Counted from the stretch's first letter, positions 1 to 6,232 are shown. The stretch: DNA of 7,070 nucleotides from Promethearchaeota archaeon (GCA_030615145.1 JAUWZT010000189.1:1-7070); one strand, 5' to 3'. The notes: a model not told the origin generated them from the letters alone. Numbers and translations: made by a program.

Positions 1-364
1 CATCTTGTTTTTTAAGTAATTCTTCGAAATGTTTTTGTAATTCTTCGATATCAAAATTTTGGTTAAGAAATTCCTGAAATCCGTCAGGTAATTCTGGTGG
101 ATTAATATCTTTTTGAAGCCAATCCCATATTTCTTGTTTGATTTCTTCTGGGAACTTTAAAGACGCGTCTTTGAAAAAGTTAGCAAACGCAATATCGTAA
201 ATGTCAAAGTGATGCTCGTTCTTACATAATATAGATCTCGAAATATAGTAGAACTCGACCATGTTATGGATGAGCCCTTTTTCAAGGGCTTCCATAAGGG
301 TCATATACTCCGTAATACTGACCGGCAATCTTTCTTTTAGATAATAAAAATACTCAACAAACAT
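1..364 (-). CDS. CoxE-like VWA-domain protein, N-terminal part (runs off the window)
   Basis: Reverse-strand reading gives 121 open codons from an ATG at 364 to the window edge, so only the N-terminus is seen. The start is fixed by an in-frame TAA directly before the ATG. The visible part has the pattern I associate with CoxE-type von Willebrand A proteins: an opening FVEYFYYLKERLPVSITEY, then LMEALEKGL (residues 23-31), FYYISRSILCK (38-48) and FDIYDIAFANFF (53-64), followed by a charged linker rich in Glu and Lys. The VWA domain with its metal-binding MIDAS site would lie beyond the edge. The gene follows a MoxR ATPase with a 53-base gap on the same strand, and such pairs are known to act together in metal-cofactor insertion or remodelling of target enzymes. 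The target here is unknown. The family call rests on the N-terminus and the neighbour. Confidence 0.72.
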   Translation of the reverse strand, partial: MFVEYFYYLKERLPVSITEYMTLMEALEKGLIHNMVEFYYISRSILCKNEHHFDIYDIAFANFFKDASLKFPEEIKQEIWDWLQKDINPPELPDGFQEFLNQNFDIEELQKHFEELLKKQD

Positions 365-417
365 TTATTTAAAAATCAATAAATTTTAATTTTTCTAATT
401 CAGTAATTTAAAATTGA

Positions 418-1272
418 TCATGTAGGGAACTTAATTTTTTCTAAAGCTACTTCAAGATCTTTTTCCTTTTTAAGGAGCACTCCAAGGAATGGTATTCCGT
501 GCTTCAGTTCGTCTAGGCTTATTCCGCTTTTCAATAAGACGCCGATCCAATCCAGAAGTTCAGATGTCGAGGGCATTTTCCTTAGTTTTGTGATCGTTCT
601 TAGCACATAGAAATTTTTAAGGCACTGGTCTAAAAGGTTTTGTTTCAGATTTGGATAGTGAAGATTACAGATGTCTGCCATAAATTCTTTTGAAGGAAAT
701 TCTATCCAATGAAACACACATCTGCGTAAGAACGCGTCAGGAAGTTCCTTTTCGTTATTTGAGGTAATAATAACAATAGGGCGAGTTTTAGCTTTAACAA
801 ATTCTTTTGTTTCTTTAACGTAAAATTCCATTACATCTAATTCTTGTAAAAGATCGTTTGGAAACTCGATATCTGCCTTATCGATCTCGTCGATAAGAAG
901 GACGACTTGCTCCTCAGAATCAAAAGCCTCCCCTAGCGGTCCATGCGTAATGTAATCTTTAATATTATTTACATTACGATCGTCGCTTCCAAATCGACTA
1001 TCGTTTAATCTCTGGACGGTATCGTACATGTAGCACCCATCGATTGCTTCCGTTGTGCTTTTTACATTCCATATAATCAATCGTTTTCCTAAAGATTCGG
1101 CAATAGCGTGAGATAACAAAGTTTTTCCTGTACCGGGCTCTCCCTTTACCAATAAAGGCCGAGCTAAGGCAATTGAAACGTTAACGATGTTTCTTAGTTG
1201 AGGATCAGCAATATATTTGATCCTTTCAGTATTAACATCTCCTTTAAATTGATCAAATCCAGTATTACTCAT
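418..1272 (-). CDS. MoxR-family AAA+ ATPase
   Basis: A complete 284-residue cytoplasmic ATPase, the usual size for MoxR proteins. Visible motifs: Walker A GEPGTGKT at residues 44-51, Walker B VVLLIDEID at 123-131, sensor-1 region IVIITSNNEKELPDAF at 166-181, the arginine-finger pair RR at 183-184, and the sensor-2/lid motif KMPSTSELLDW at 232-242, which is typical of the MoxR branch that pairs with CoxE-like VWA proteins. MoxR ATPases form hexamers that use ATP to remodel or activate partner enzymes, often during metal-centre assembly, with the VWA partner as substrate adaptor. The VWA gene follows immediately downstream, supporting a two-gene operon. No Shine-Dalgarno precedes the ATG, and a TATA-like block about 21-36 bases upstream fits a leaderless or short-leader transcript. 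Its GC content appears somewhat higher than that of the small genes on the right side of the window. Confidence 0.93.
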   Translation of the reverse strand: MSNTGFDQFKGDVNTERIKYIADPQLRNIVNVSIALARPLLVKGEPGTGKTLLSHAIAESLGKRLIIWNVKSTTEAIDGCYMYDTVQRLNDSRFGSDDRNVNNIKDYITHGPLGEAFDSEEQVVLLIDEIDKADIEFPNDLLQELDVMEFYVKETKEFVKAKTRPIVIITSNNEKELPDAFLRRCVFHWIEFPSKEFMADICNLHYPNLKQNLLDQCLKNFYVLRTITKLRKMPSTSELLDWIGVLLKSGISLDELKHGIPFLGVLLKKEKDLEVALEKIKFPT

Positions 1273-1292
1273 AATTAAATGAAATTAATATA

Positions 1293-1308
1293 GAATTAAA
1301 TATTTTTT
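1293..1308 (-). promoter_or_regulatory. TATA-like element before the MoxR gene
   Basis: Read on the minus strand this is AAAAAATATTTAATTC, an A-rich block followed by a TATA-like core. It lies about 21-36 bases before the MoxR start. In archaea this spacing corresponds to a transcript starting at or very near the start codon, which agrees with the missing Shine-Dalgarno. The region is A/T-rich throughout, so chance matches are likely. Confidence 0.3.
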
Positions 1309-1408
1309 GACTAATTGTAAAAAAATTGATTTTATTTTTAAAAAGTTAGCTTTCGAATTCAACTCCATCTAATAAAACTCGTTTCTTTATAGAGAAATAT
1401 AGATAAAT

Positions 1409-1429
1409 CTGTCTAAATGTTTTAGATAG
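1409..1429. promoter_or_regulatory. Interrupted palindrome in the divergent intergenic region
   Basis: The arms TCTAAA (1412-1417) and TTTAGA (1421-1426) are perfect inverted repeats around TGT. The flanking bases CTG and TAG extend the symmetry to eight of nine positions per arm, the remaining pair being G and T (a wobble pair in RNA). It sits between the divergent MoxR and MBL-hydrolase genes, upstream of both TATA-like elements. It could be an operator for a dimeric repressor or activator. No regulator gene is seen in the window, and short palindromes arise easily in A/T-rich DNA. Confidence 0.25.
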
Positions 1430-1485
1430 GAATATTTGCACGAACAATAAAACCAATTAAATAGGTATCACTATTATTTAATATC

Positions 1486-1545
1486 AAAAATTTTTAAATG
1501 GACTCAACAGAACTACACTTTTTTTATTTTTATAAAGAATGAGGG
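1486..1545 (+). promoter_or_regulatory. TATA-like element and Shine-Dalgarno of the MBL-hydrolase gene
   Basis: An A/T block AAAAATTTTTAAATGG begins near 1486, about 50-64 bases before the start codon. A purine stretch GAGGG at 1541-1545 is followed by a four-base spacer and the ATG at 1550, so this gene appears to have a short leader with a Shine-Dalgarno. That differs from the MoxR and radical SAM genes, which have none. A second A/T block (TTTTTATAAA, around 1526-1536) is probably too close to the start to serve as the TATA box. Confidence 0.3.
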
Positions 1546-1549
1546 TATT

Positions 1550-2434
1550 ATGGTTGTTCAAATAGTTTATCACTGCAATAATGAGATTTTAGAATGGAAA
1601 TGGTCTTCAGACAGCGAATTAATGCCACAGCCTTTTTGGACTTCAATATTTTTAATTGATGGGTTATTAATTGACGCAGGTGCTCCAGGAGGGGTAGATG
1701 ATTTACGCAAATTTATAAAAACTCTTAATTCCGAGAATATGATTGAGAAGTGTGTGATTACACATAACCACGAAGATCATTGTGGCGGGGGTCGTATGCT
1801 CCAAGAAGAATTTAACATTCCCGTTTTCGCTAGTAAGCTGGCTATTCCACTATTAATGAAAGAAAAAACCTATCCCGATTATCGTCAGATGACTTGGGGC
1901 GTAGACTACCAACCGTTTCATGCTGAACTATTAAAAGATTCAATTAGTTCTAAGTCAGGCAAATACATTTTTGATATAATAGAAACGCCTGGACATGCTC
2001 CTGAACTAATTAGTTTAATTGAACGAAAACAACAGTGGGCATTTATCAACGATGTAGTAATGCCAAAATATCGAATGATATTTGGTAAAGATACAGACAT
2101 TCCCGAAGATATCTCCCTTATATTTCAATCAATTAAAAAATTGTATGATTTAACAAAGGGAATGGATAATTTGCTTCTCTTTACTACTGGGAAGGGGGTT
2201 TTTAAAGCTAGGTCGTTTTTAAAAGATAGAATGGATGAGATTAATTCACTACATCTGGAAGCTCATAGATTTCAAAATGAGGCTAAACAAAAAGGACTTC
2301 TGGATAAGCAACTTTTAAGGTATGTCTTAAAAAAAATGTTTAAACGAGAAAATTTTGTAGGCACACTTACTCGAGGAGGATTATCTAACAAAAATTTAAT
2401 TGAATCCTTGCTCGAATGGCCCATAGATTATTGA
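1550..2434 (+). CDS. Metallo-beta-lactamase-fold hydrolase with an altered last metal ligand
   Basis: A 294-residue protein of the MBL fold, predicted cytoplasmic with no signal peptide. The signature HNHEDH at residues 72-77 provides His72, His74, Asp76 and His77. TPGHA at 146-150 supplies the next ligand, His149, and Asp168 in AFINDVV is in place for the bridging aspartate. The canonical final His, expected in a GHG-like turn after a hydrophobic strand, seems to be replaced by Lys215 in LLFTTGKGVF. That could leave one metal site incomplete or shift chemistry, as in several divergent MBL families. Residues about 220-294 form a charged helical tail with GTLTRGG (271-277). Members of the fold hydrolyse thioesters, lactams, phosphoesters or act as oxidoreductase modules, and nothing here fixes the substrate. 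GAGGG four bases upstream supports the start. It appears to be a single-gene unit, with 224 bases before the next plus-strand gene. Confidence 0.85.
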   Translation: MVVQIVYHCNNEILEWKWSSDSELMPQPFWTSIFLIDGLLIDAGAPGGVDDLRKFIKTLNSENMIEKCVITHNHEDHCGGGRMLQEEFNIPVFASKLAIPLLMKEKTYPDYRQMTWGVDYQPFHAELLKDSISSKSGKYIFDIIETPGHAPELISLIERKQQWAFINDVVMPKYRMIFGKDTDIPEDISLIFQSIKKLYDLTKGMDNLLLFTTGKGVFKARSFLKDRMDEINSLHLEAHRFQNEAKQKGLLDKQLLRYVLKKMFKRENFVGTLTRGGLSNKNLIESLLEWPIDY

Positions 2435-2563
2435 TTATCCATTGAATTCCATAAGGTTAATTAATTTCTCTCCGGTCCAATCGGGAAACAACCCACCGCA
2501 TTGTAAATTCGATAAGTTTTTGTATATTCCATACCAAGTATGATGACAGAATCCTTCTGACAT
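2435..2563 (-). pseudogene. Remnant resembling the central part of a TIGR04076-family protein
   Basis: The minus strand encodes 42 residues from the ATG at 2563 to a stop at 2435-2437, touching the MBL-hydrolase stop codon. The peptide begins MSEGFCHHTWYGIYKNL and continues LQCGGLFPDWTGEK. From memory this matches the core of TIGR04076 proteins: a Gly-x-Cys, then an aromatic-rich helix, then a GGxFPW-like turn. Such proteins are usually about 80-100 residues, with an N-terminal half and a Cys-Pro-Asp segment near the end. Both are missing here, and the in-frame sequence upstream meets a TAA eight codons before Met. It is therefore most likely a decayed fragment. A genuine short gene cannot be excluded, since Trp, Cys and His are well represented, unlike random A/T-rich sequence. 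Confidence 0.45.
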
Positions 2564-2623
2564 ATAGCAATTTTTCAACAGTTATGTATTTTGGATGGAA
2601 ACATTTAATAATTTACTTAATAA

Positions 2624-2645
2624 CTTATAATTCAATAAATTGAAT
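2624..2645 (+). promoter_or_regulatory. Candidate promoter and palindromic operator of the radical SAM operon
   Basis: CTTATAATT at 2624-2632 is a TATA-like core about 27-35 bases before the radical SAM ATG, the distance expected for a leaderless archaeal transcript. It overlaps the palindrome ATTCAATAAATTGAAT at 2630-2645, whose six-base arms are perfect inverted repeats around TAAA. A protein bound there would cover the transcription start region. Another possible TATA block lies further up, around 2601-2611. Both elements are short and A/T-rich. Confidence 0.35.
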
Positions 2646-2658
2646 CCAAATTAAAGAT

Positions 2659-3762
2659 ATGCCAAGCATTACTTCTCTAATATCTCAAAGAATTAAACCC
2701 TCTTGCGCTGTATGGGAAATTACACTAAAATGTAATAGTAATTGTATTCATTGTGGATCAAAAGCAGGAAAAACTCGTCCTGATGAACTGAATACCGAAG
2801 AATCTTTAAAATTAGTTAGGGAAATCCATGATTGTGGTTATAAAGGAGTTGCTTTAATGGGAGGAGAGCCATTAATCAGAGACGATTGGTATGAAATTGC
2901 GAGAGAAATTAAAAAAAATAAGCTAGAATTATCAATTGTTACTAATGGATTAACTTTAATTGATAACATTCAAAAATTAAAAAGCCTAAAAGTTGACTGC
3001 GTATCGCTAAGTTTAGATGGAGGGTCGGCTAAAGTCCACGATCATCTTAGAGGTATTCCAGGAGCATTTGAAAAAACACTAAATGCGATTAACAGGTTAA
3101 AAGAAGAAAAAATACCTGTCAGTGTTATTACAGCAGTGAGTAAAACTAATTTAAATGAACTAAATAAGATAAAAAAAATATTATTAGATCGAAATATTGC
3201 TTGGCAAATCCAGATTGCAATCCCTATTGGACGTTTTCCAAGAGAATTAACGATTTCGAGGGAAGAATTTTACACTGTAGCATTATTCATTGCTATAAAT
3301 GTTAAAAAGTATTCTTATAAAAGATTGCCAGTTATTGGTGCCCATTGTTTCGGCCATTTTTCAAGGTTCATACCAAATTTAGGGTTGGATCCATGGGTGG
3401 GATGTCAAGCGGGAATATCAGTTTTAGGCATTCAGAGTAATGGAAATATTAAAGGATGTTTAACGCTCCCAGATGGATTTATCGAAGGAAACATTAGAAC
3501 GCAGAGTTTGAAAACGATTTTAGAAAAGATAAGGTTAAAACAAAATCAGTTAAAAGGTTATTGCGTAGATTGTGATTTGGCAAAAATATGCCGGGGAGGA
3601 TGTTTGGGAACAGCCATTGCAATAAAAGAATTTGATGAGCCTTATTGTCTAAGAGCAATCGAAAATAAAATATTTTCATCGAAACAATTACCAATTAAAG
3701 GGAAATTGGATTCAACAATTTCAATATTAAAAAATATGTATCATAACTTAATATTCAAATAA
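2659..3762 (+). CDS. Radical SAM/SPASM enzyme, probable peptide or protein maturase
   Basis: A 367-residue iron-sulfur enzyme. The radical SAM cluster motif CxxxCxxC is Cys25, Cys29, Cys32, and GGEP at residues 68-71 is the SAM-binding motif. The C-terminal SPASM domain has all seven cysteines in the standard pattern: Cys249, then Gly262-x4-Cys267, then Cys302-x2-Cys305-x5-Cys311-x3-Cys315, and Cys330, predicting two auxiliary 4Fe-4S clusters. SPASM enzymes mainly modify ribosomal peptides (PqqE, mycofactocin MftC, sactipeptide and cyclophane maturases) or proteins; AhbD/NirJ-type haem enzymes are the main alternative. The CGSKAGKTRPDEL stretch after the cluster occurs in peptide-maturing members as I recall them. 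No separate peptide-recognition (RRE) domain is visible at the N-terminus. The start is the first ATG after an in-frame TGA at 2641-2643, without Shine-Dalgarno. It heads an operon with four paralogous small membrane proteins, which are its most likely substrates. Confidence 0.9.
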   Translation: MPSITSLISQRIKPSCAVWEITLKCNSNCIHCGSKAGKTRPDELNTEESLKLVREIHDCGYKGVALMGGEPLIRDDWYEIAREIKKNKLELSIVTNGLTLIDNIQKLKSLKVDCVSLSLDGGSAKVHDHLRGIPGAFEKTLNAINRLKEEKIPVSVITAVSKTNLNELNKIKKILLDRNIAWQIQIAIPIGRFPRELTISREEFYTVALFIAINVKKYSYKRLPVIGAHCFGHFSRFIPNLGLDPWVGCQAGISVLGIQSNGNIKGCLTLPDGFIEGNIRTQSLKTILEKIRLKQNQLKGYCVDCDLAKICRGGCLGTAIAIKEFDEPYCLRAIENKIFSSKQLPIKGKLDSTISILKNMYHNLIFK

Positions 3763-3796
3763 TCTGATAATAAAAATTAATAGAGGTATATTAAAA

Positions 3797-4045
3797 ATGT
3801 TAGGAAATTTTTTTCAATTATATAAAATCGGTAAAGAATTAGGATTAAGTAAGAAAGAAATTAATAGAATCTTTTTATTTGACGATAGCAGAAATCCCTT
3901 ATTTTTCAAAATCCTAATGATAATCATATTTATTTTTTTGGGAGTTTTCGTTATTATTTTAGGAATTGAAGCCTCAAGACATATTTATCCTGCTGGATCA
4001 TTATATTCTACTGTAAAAATAAAGGATTTTAAAGGTAAAAAATAA
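3797..4045 (+). CDS. Small single-pass membrane protein, copy 1 of 4 (candidate modified substrate)
   Basis: An 82-residue protein I do not recognise from any named family. Layout: a conserved helical segment YKIGKELGLSKKEINR (residues 9-24) ending in FDD (28-30); a hydrophobic helix at about 39-57; then a tail with IYPAGSLYSTVKIKDF (63-78) and a lysine-rich end. There is no cysteine and no signal peptidase site. By hand alignment it is ungapped and about 67% identical to copy 2, with both ends better kept than the membrane helix. GAGGT at 3783-3787, nine bases before the ATG, is a good Shine-Dalgarno. It starts 34 bases after the radical SAM gene, so co-transcription is likely. The inferred role is substrate or anchored partner of that enzyme. 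Topology is uncertain because both flanks carry positive charge. Confidence 0.85.
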   Translation: MLGNFFQLYKIGKELGLSKKEINRIFLFDDSRNPLFFKILMIIIFIFLGVFVIILGIEASRHIYPAGSLYSTVKIKDFKGKK

Positions 4046-4081
4046 GTGATAAATTTTAAATTATAGGTGAATATTTAGAAA

Positions 4082-4330
4082 ATGATGAAAGATTTAATTC
4101 AGCTCTTTAAAATCGGTAAAGATTTGGGATTAAGTAAGAAAGAAATTAATAGAGTATTCTTATTTGATGATAAGAGATATTCATTATTTTATAAAATCCT
4201 ATTGATAATATCATTTATTTTTTTTGGTATCATAATAATAATATTAGGAATAGAAGCCTCTAGAAATACTTATGCAGCAGGAACTTTCTATTCTACTATT
4301 AGAATAAAAGATTTCAACGAAAAAAAGTAA
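4082..4330 (+). CDS. Small single-pass membrane protein, copy 2 of 4
   Basis: 82 residues, same plan as copy 1: FKIGKDLGLSKKEINR at 9-24, FDD at 28-30, a very hydrophobic Ile/Phe-rich helix at about 39-57, and a tail with TYAAGTFYSTIRIKDF at 63-78. It is the only copy in which the proline after the first tail tyrosine is alanine, and it carries Arg instead of Lys at residue 74. There is no cysteine. Two adjacent ATG codons (4082 and 4085) could both serve as start. AGGTGA at 4065-4070, eleven bases before the first ATG, matches an archaeal Shine-Dalgarno. The gap to copy 1 is 36 bases. Function is not known from sequence, and its role as a substrate or partner of the radical SAM enzyme is inferred from position and conservation. 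Confidence 0.85.
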   Translation: MMKDLIQLFKIGKDLGLSKKEINRVFLFDDKRYSLFYKILLIISFIFFGIIIIILGIEASRNTYAAGTFYSTIRIKDFNEKK

Positions 4331-4351
4331 ATTCAACAATTTTTTCTTAAA

Positions 4352-4600
4352 ATGATGAAAGATTTGATCCAATTATATAAAATCGGGAAAGAACTAGGAT
4401 TAACTAAAAAAGAAATAAATAAAGTATTGTTCTATGATAATATTAAGAATAGAACCATATTACTGATTATTTCAATTATAATTTTCTCGATTGTGGGCTA
4501 TTTCATAGTATTATTTATTGAAGCGACAATAAGCAACACTTATCCTAGCGGAACAAGATATTCAACTGTAAAAATAAAAGACTTTGATAAAAAAAAATGA
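4352..4600 (+). CDS. Small single-pass membrane protein, copy 3 of 4
   Basis: 82 residues beginning MMKDLIQL like copy 2. The N-terminal segment YKIGKELGLTKKEINK (9-24) and the tail TYPSGTRYSTVKIKDF (63-78) are kept, while the membrane helix (about 35-57) has diverged strongly. This contrast suggests that the two ends, not the helix sequence, are under selection. There is no cysteine. No Shine-Dalgarno is visible in the 21-base gap after copy 2, so translation may depend on ribosomes arriving from upstream. Its TGA stop (4598-4600) overlaps the methyltransferase ATG (4597-4599) as ATGA, tying expression of this substrate-like protein to that enzyme. Like the other copies it has no recognised family. 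Confidence 0.85.
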   Translation: MMKDLIQLYKIGKELGLTKKEINKVLFYDNIKNRTILLIISIIIFSIVGYFIVLFIEATISNTYPSGTRYSTVKIKDFDKKK

Positions 4601-5913
4601 AACTTAATATTGGTTGTGGAAAAAAATACGAGCCCGATTATTGTAATATTGATTTGTATGAAGATTTAGTGGCTGATAGACTGATGTCAGCTTTTAACCT
4701 TGAATTTGATGACAATACTTGCGATGAAATTAAAGCGATCCATATAATTGAACACTTAAGTTTTTTTGAAACTATTTATGCTCTTAGTGAATTTTTTAGA
4801 GTATTAGAACCTAATGGGAAATTAATCCTTGAAACTCCTGATCTCGAGAAAACTTGCCAGCATTATTTAAAAGCAAACGGAGAACAGAAAAAAGAGATAT
4901 TGGGATGGTTTTTTGGAATTCCTCATAAAGGTTTACAGCATAAATTATGTTTTCCCCCGTTCCTCTTAATCGAACTATTGGAAAACACAGGATTCGATAA
5001 TATTACGACCTCTAGTTTTTATAACGATGAGTCTATTCCCTCAGTTAGGGTTGAATGCCATAAAAGTGGTAATAGTGATGAACTTGAAGTATTTCAAGTT
5101 ATTTCTAAACTCCGTAAGGAGCTACTTTTAAGCAATCAAATTGATTTTATTGATTCTTTCATAACTAAAGAGCAAGAAGATTTAGTAACTTTCATAGCAT
5201 CAAAGCTACTTGAGTCAAAAAAAACAAAAATAAAAGGGTTAATTAAGGAACTATTTGTCGAATTGTTGTTTAAATGGCCTGAAATCGTTAAAACCTTATT
5301 ATTAGTTATACAAAATGAGAGTTATATCTCTCACGTAGAATACTTAAATATTAAAGAAATATCAGATCTTTTAATTGAACATAAAATTGTGAATATACTT
5401 TTTAATTCTATAACTAAAGGTCCTACATATCCCGGATCGCAAAGAATTGTCCTTTTTTCAGTAGAATCGTTTGCTAGGAAATTAATAGAAAAACTTCTAA
5501 ATTCCAAGGAAAATCGAGAAAGTCTACTAGAGAAACTTAAAACTCTGCACAAATCTTCTAAAGATTTAAGTAATAAAATATTCTCAGCCACTTTAATTGA
5601 GAGAAAAGCATTAAACCTATTTTATCTCGGAATTAAATCTTTTCATCAAAAGAATTATACTCATGCTCATAATTTATTTTTGAGAGCAATTAAATTAAAT
5701 CGAGATAATTATTTATTTTTCTGGAATTTAAGTAAAACATTAGCAAGGCTAAAATCATATAATCAATCAGAAAAAGTTTATAAGAAGACTTTGCGTCTAA
5801 TAAATATAACCAATGTTAAAAATAAACAAGATTTAAAATCGCAAATCCAGATTGAATTCAATTGGATTAAAAAAAGGAAGGGAAATAAACCTAAGTTCGA
5901 TCCGATAATATAA
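4597..5913 (+). CDS. Class I SAM methyltransferase with helical middle and C-terminal TPR region
   Basis: 438 residues in three parts. Residues 1-155 are a compact class I (methyltransferase type 11-like) domain: LNIGCG at 3-8 is the SAM-binding glycine motif, NIDL at 17-20 the acidic loop, IIEHL at 50-54 and EPNGKLILETPDL at 71-83 the later strands. Residues about 160-330 are charged and helical without a recognised family. Residues about 335-405 look like two TPR units (FYLGIKSFHQKNYTHAHNLF, then a matching LSKTLARLKSYNQSEKVYKK stretch), a usual protein- or peptide-binding scaffold. Methyltransferases starting with this motif occur in surface-polysaccharide clusters as well as in peptide tailoring. 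Here the TPR part and the ATGA overlap with a small membrane protein gene favour a protein or peptide target, which is inference. No signal peptide or membrane segment is seen. Confidence 0.85.
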   Translation: MKLNIGCGKKYEPDYCNIDLYEDLVADRLMSAFNLEFDDNTCDEIKAIHIIEHLSFFETIYALSEFFRVLEPNGKLILETPDLEKTCQHYLKANGEQKKEILGWFFGIPHKGLQHKLCFPPFLLIELLENTGFDNITTSSFYNDESIPSVRVECHKSGNSDELEVFQVISKLRKELLLSNQIDFIDSFITKEQEDLVTFIASKLLESKKTKIKGLIKELFVELLFKWPEIVKTLLLVIQNESYISHVEYLNIKEISDLLIEHKIVNILFNSITKGPTYPGSQRIVLFSVESFARKLIEKLLNSKENRESLLEKLKTLHKSSKDLSNKIFSATLIERKALNLFYLGIKSFHQKNYTHAHNLFLRAIKLNRDNYLFFWNLSKTLARLKSYNQSEKVYKKTLRLINITNVKNKQDLKSQIQIEFNWIKKRKGNKPKFDPII

Positions 5914-5944
5914 TAAAGATTATATTTAATTTAAGGGAAGAAAT

Positions 5945-6214
5945 ATGAGTGCTGATATAAAAAAATTTTATGAAGTAGGAAAAGAATTAGGATTAACCAA
6001 AAAAGAGATAACTAAGATAATGATTTTTGATAATAGTAAACACGCTTATTTATGGAGATTTCTGCTAATTGTCTTCATGCTCCTAATTATAATTGGATGG
6101 TTTAACTCATTAATTTTTTTAACTCGACAAATAAACGAAAATGTTTACCCCTCTGGTACATTGTACTCGACTGTAAAACTTAAAGATTTTAAAAAGAAAT
6201 TTCAAGTTATTTAG
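5945..6214 (+). CDS. Small single-pass membrane protein, copy 4 of 4 (divergent)
   Basis: 89 residues, clearly homologous to the tandem trio but separated from them by the methyltransferase gene. The N-terminal segment YEVGKELGLTKKEITK is at 9-24 and FDN at 28-30. The membrane helix (about 37-60) is unrelated in detail and the linker after it is four residues longer. The tail VYPSGTLYSTVKLKDF at 67-82 is nearly identical to the others, followed by an extra C-terminal KKKFQVI. There is no cysteine. GGGA at 5935-5938, six bases before the ATG, is a plausible Shine-Dalgarno; the gap after the methyltransferase gene is 31 bases. It probably represents an older duplication that has specialised. 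Keeping the tail while changing the rest is the strongest internal evidence that the tail is functional. Confidence 0.85.
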   Translation: MSADIKKFYEVGKELGLTKKEITKIMIFDNSKHAYLWRFLLIVFMLLIIIGWFNSLIFLTRQINENVYPSGTLYSTVKLKDFKKKFQVI

Positions 6215-6232
6215 TGAGATTTATGTGAAAAT

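Larger units (their letters stand above)
3797..4600 (+). repeat. Tandem array of three paralogous genes
   Basis: Three equal-length coding units start at 3797, 4082 and 4352, giving periods of 285 and 270 bases. The first two share an identical 27-base stretch (3842-3868 and 4127-4153) at exactly the same offset, and the protein alignment is ungapped across all three. The third unit is more diverged, especially in the membrane helix. This indicates local tandem duplication in at least two steps, the first and second copies being the youngest pair. A fourth, more distant copy lies after the methyltransferase gene. Confidence 0.8.

Noticed and set aside
1273..1549. Small protein gene on the minus strand in the divergent intergenic region (frame starting MELNSKANFL)
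   Set aside because: Only about 27 codons, low complexity, no start signal, and it occupies the promoter region of the MoxR gene.
1918..2100. Minus-strand open frame of 60 codons inside the MBL-hydrolase gene
   Set aside because: It lies wholly within a well-supported gene on the other strand, has no recognisable motif and is explained as a shadow frame.
3494..3694. Minus-strand open frame of 66 codons opposite the SPASM cysteine region
   Set aside because: The plus strand there encodes the conserved SPASM cysteines, and the opposite frame shows no family pattern.
3797..4600. CRISPR-like array reading of the 270-285-base repeats
   Set aside because: The repeats are full protein-coding units with conserved frame and length, not short repeats with unique spacers.
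5331..5591. Minus-strand open frame of 86 codons inside the methyltransferase-TPR gene
   Set aside because: Serine- and leucine-rich antisense of a helical coding region, with no start signal or motif.
3797..6214. Sactipeptide or lanthipeptide precursors
   Set aside because: None of the four small proteins contains a cysteine, so thioether crosslinks cannot form.
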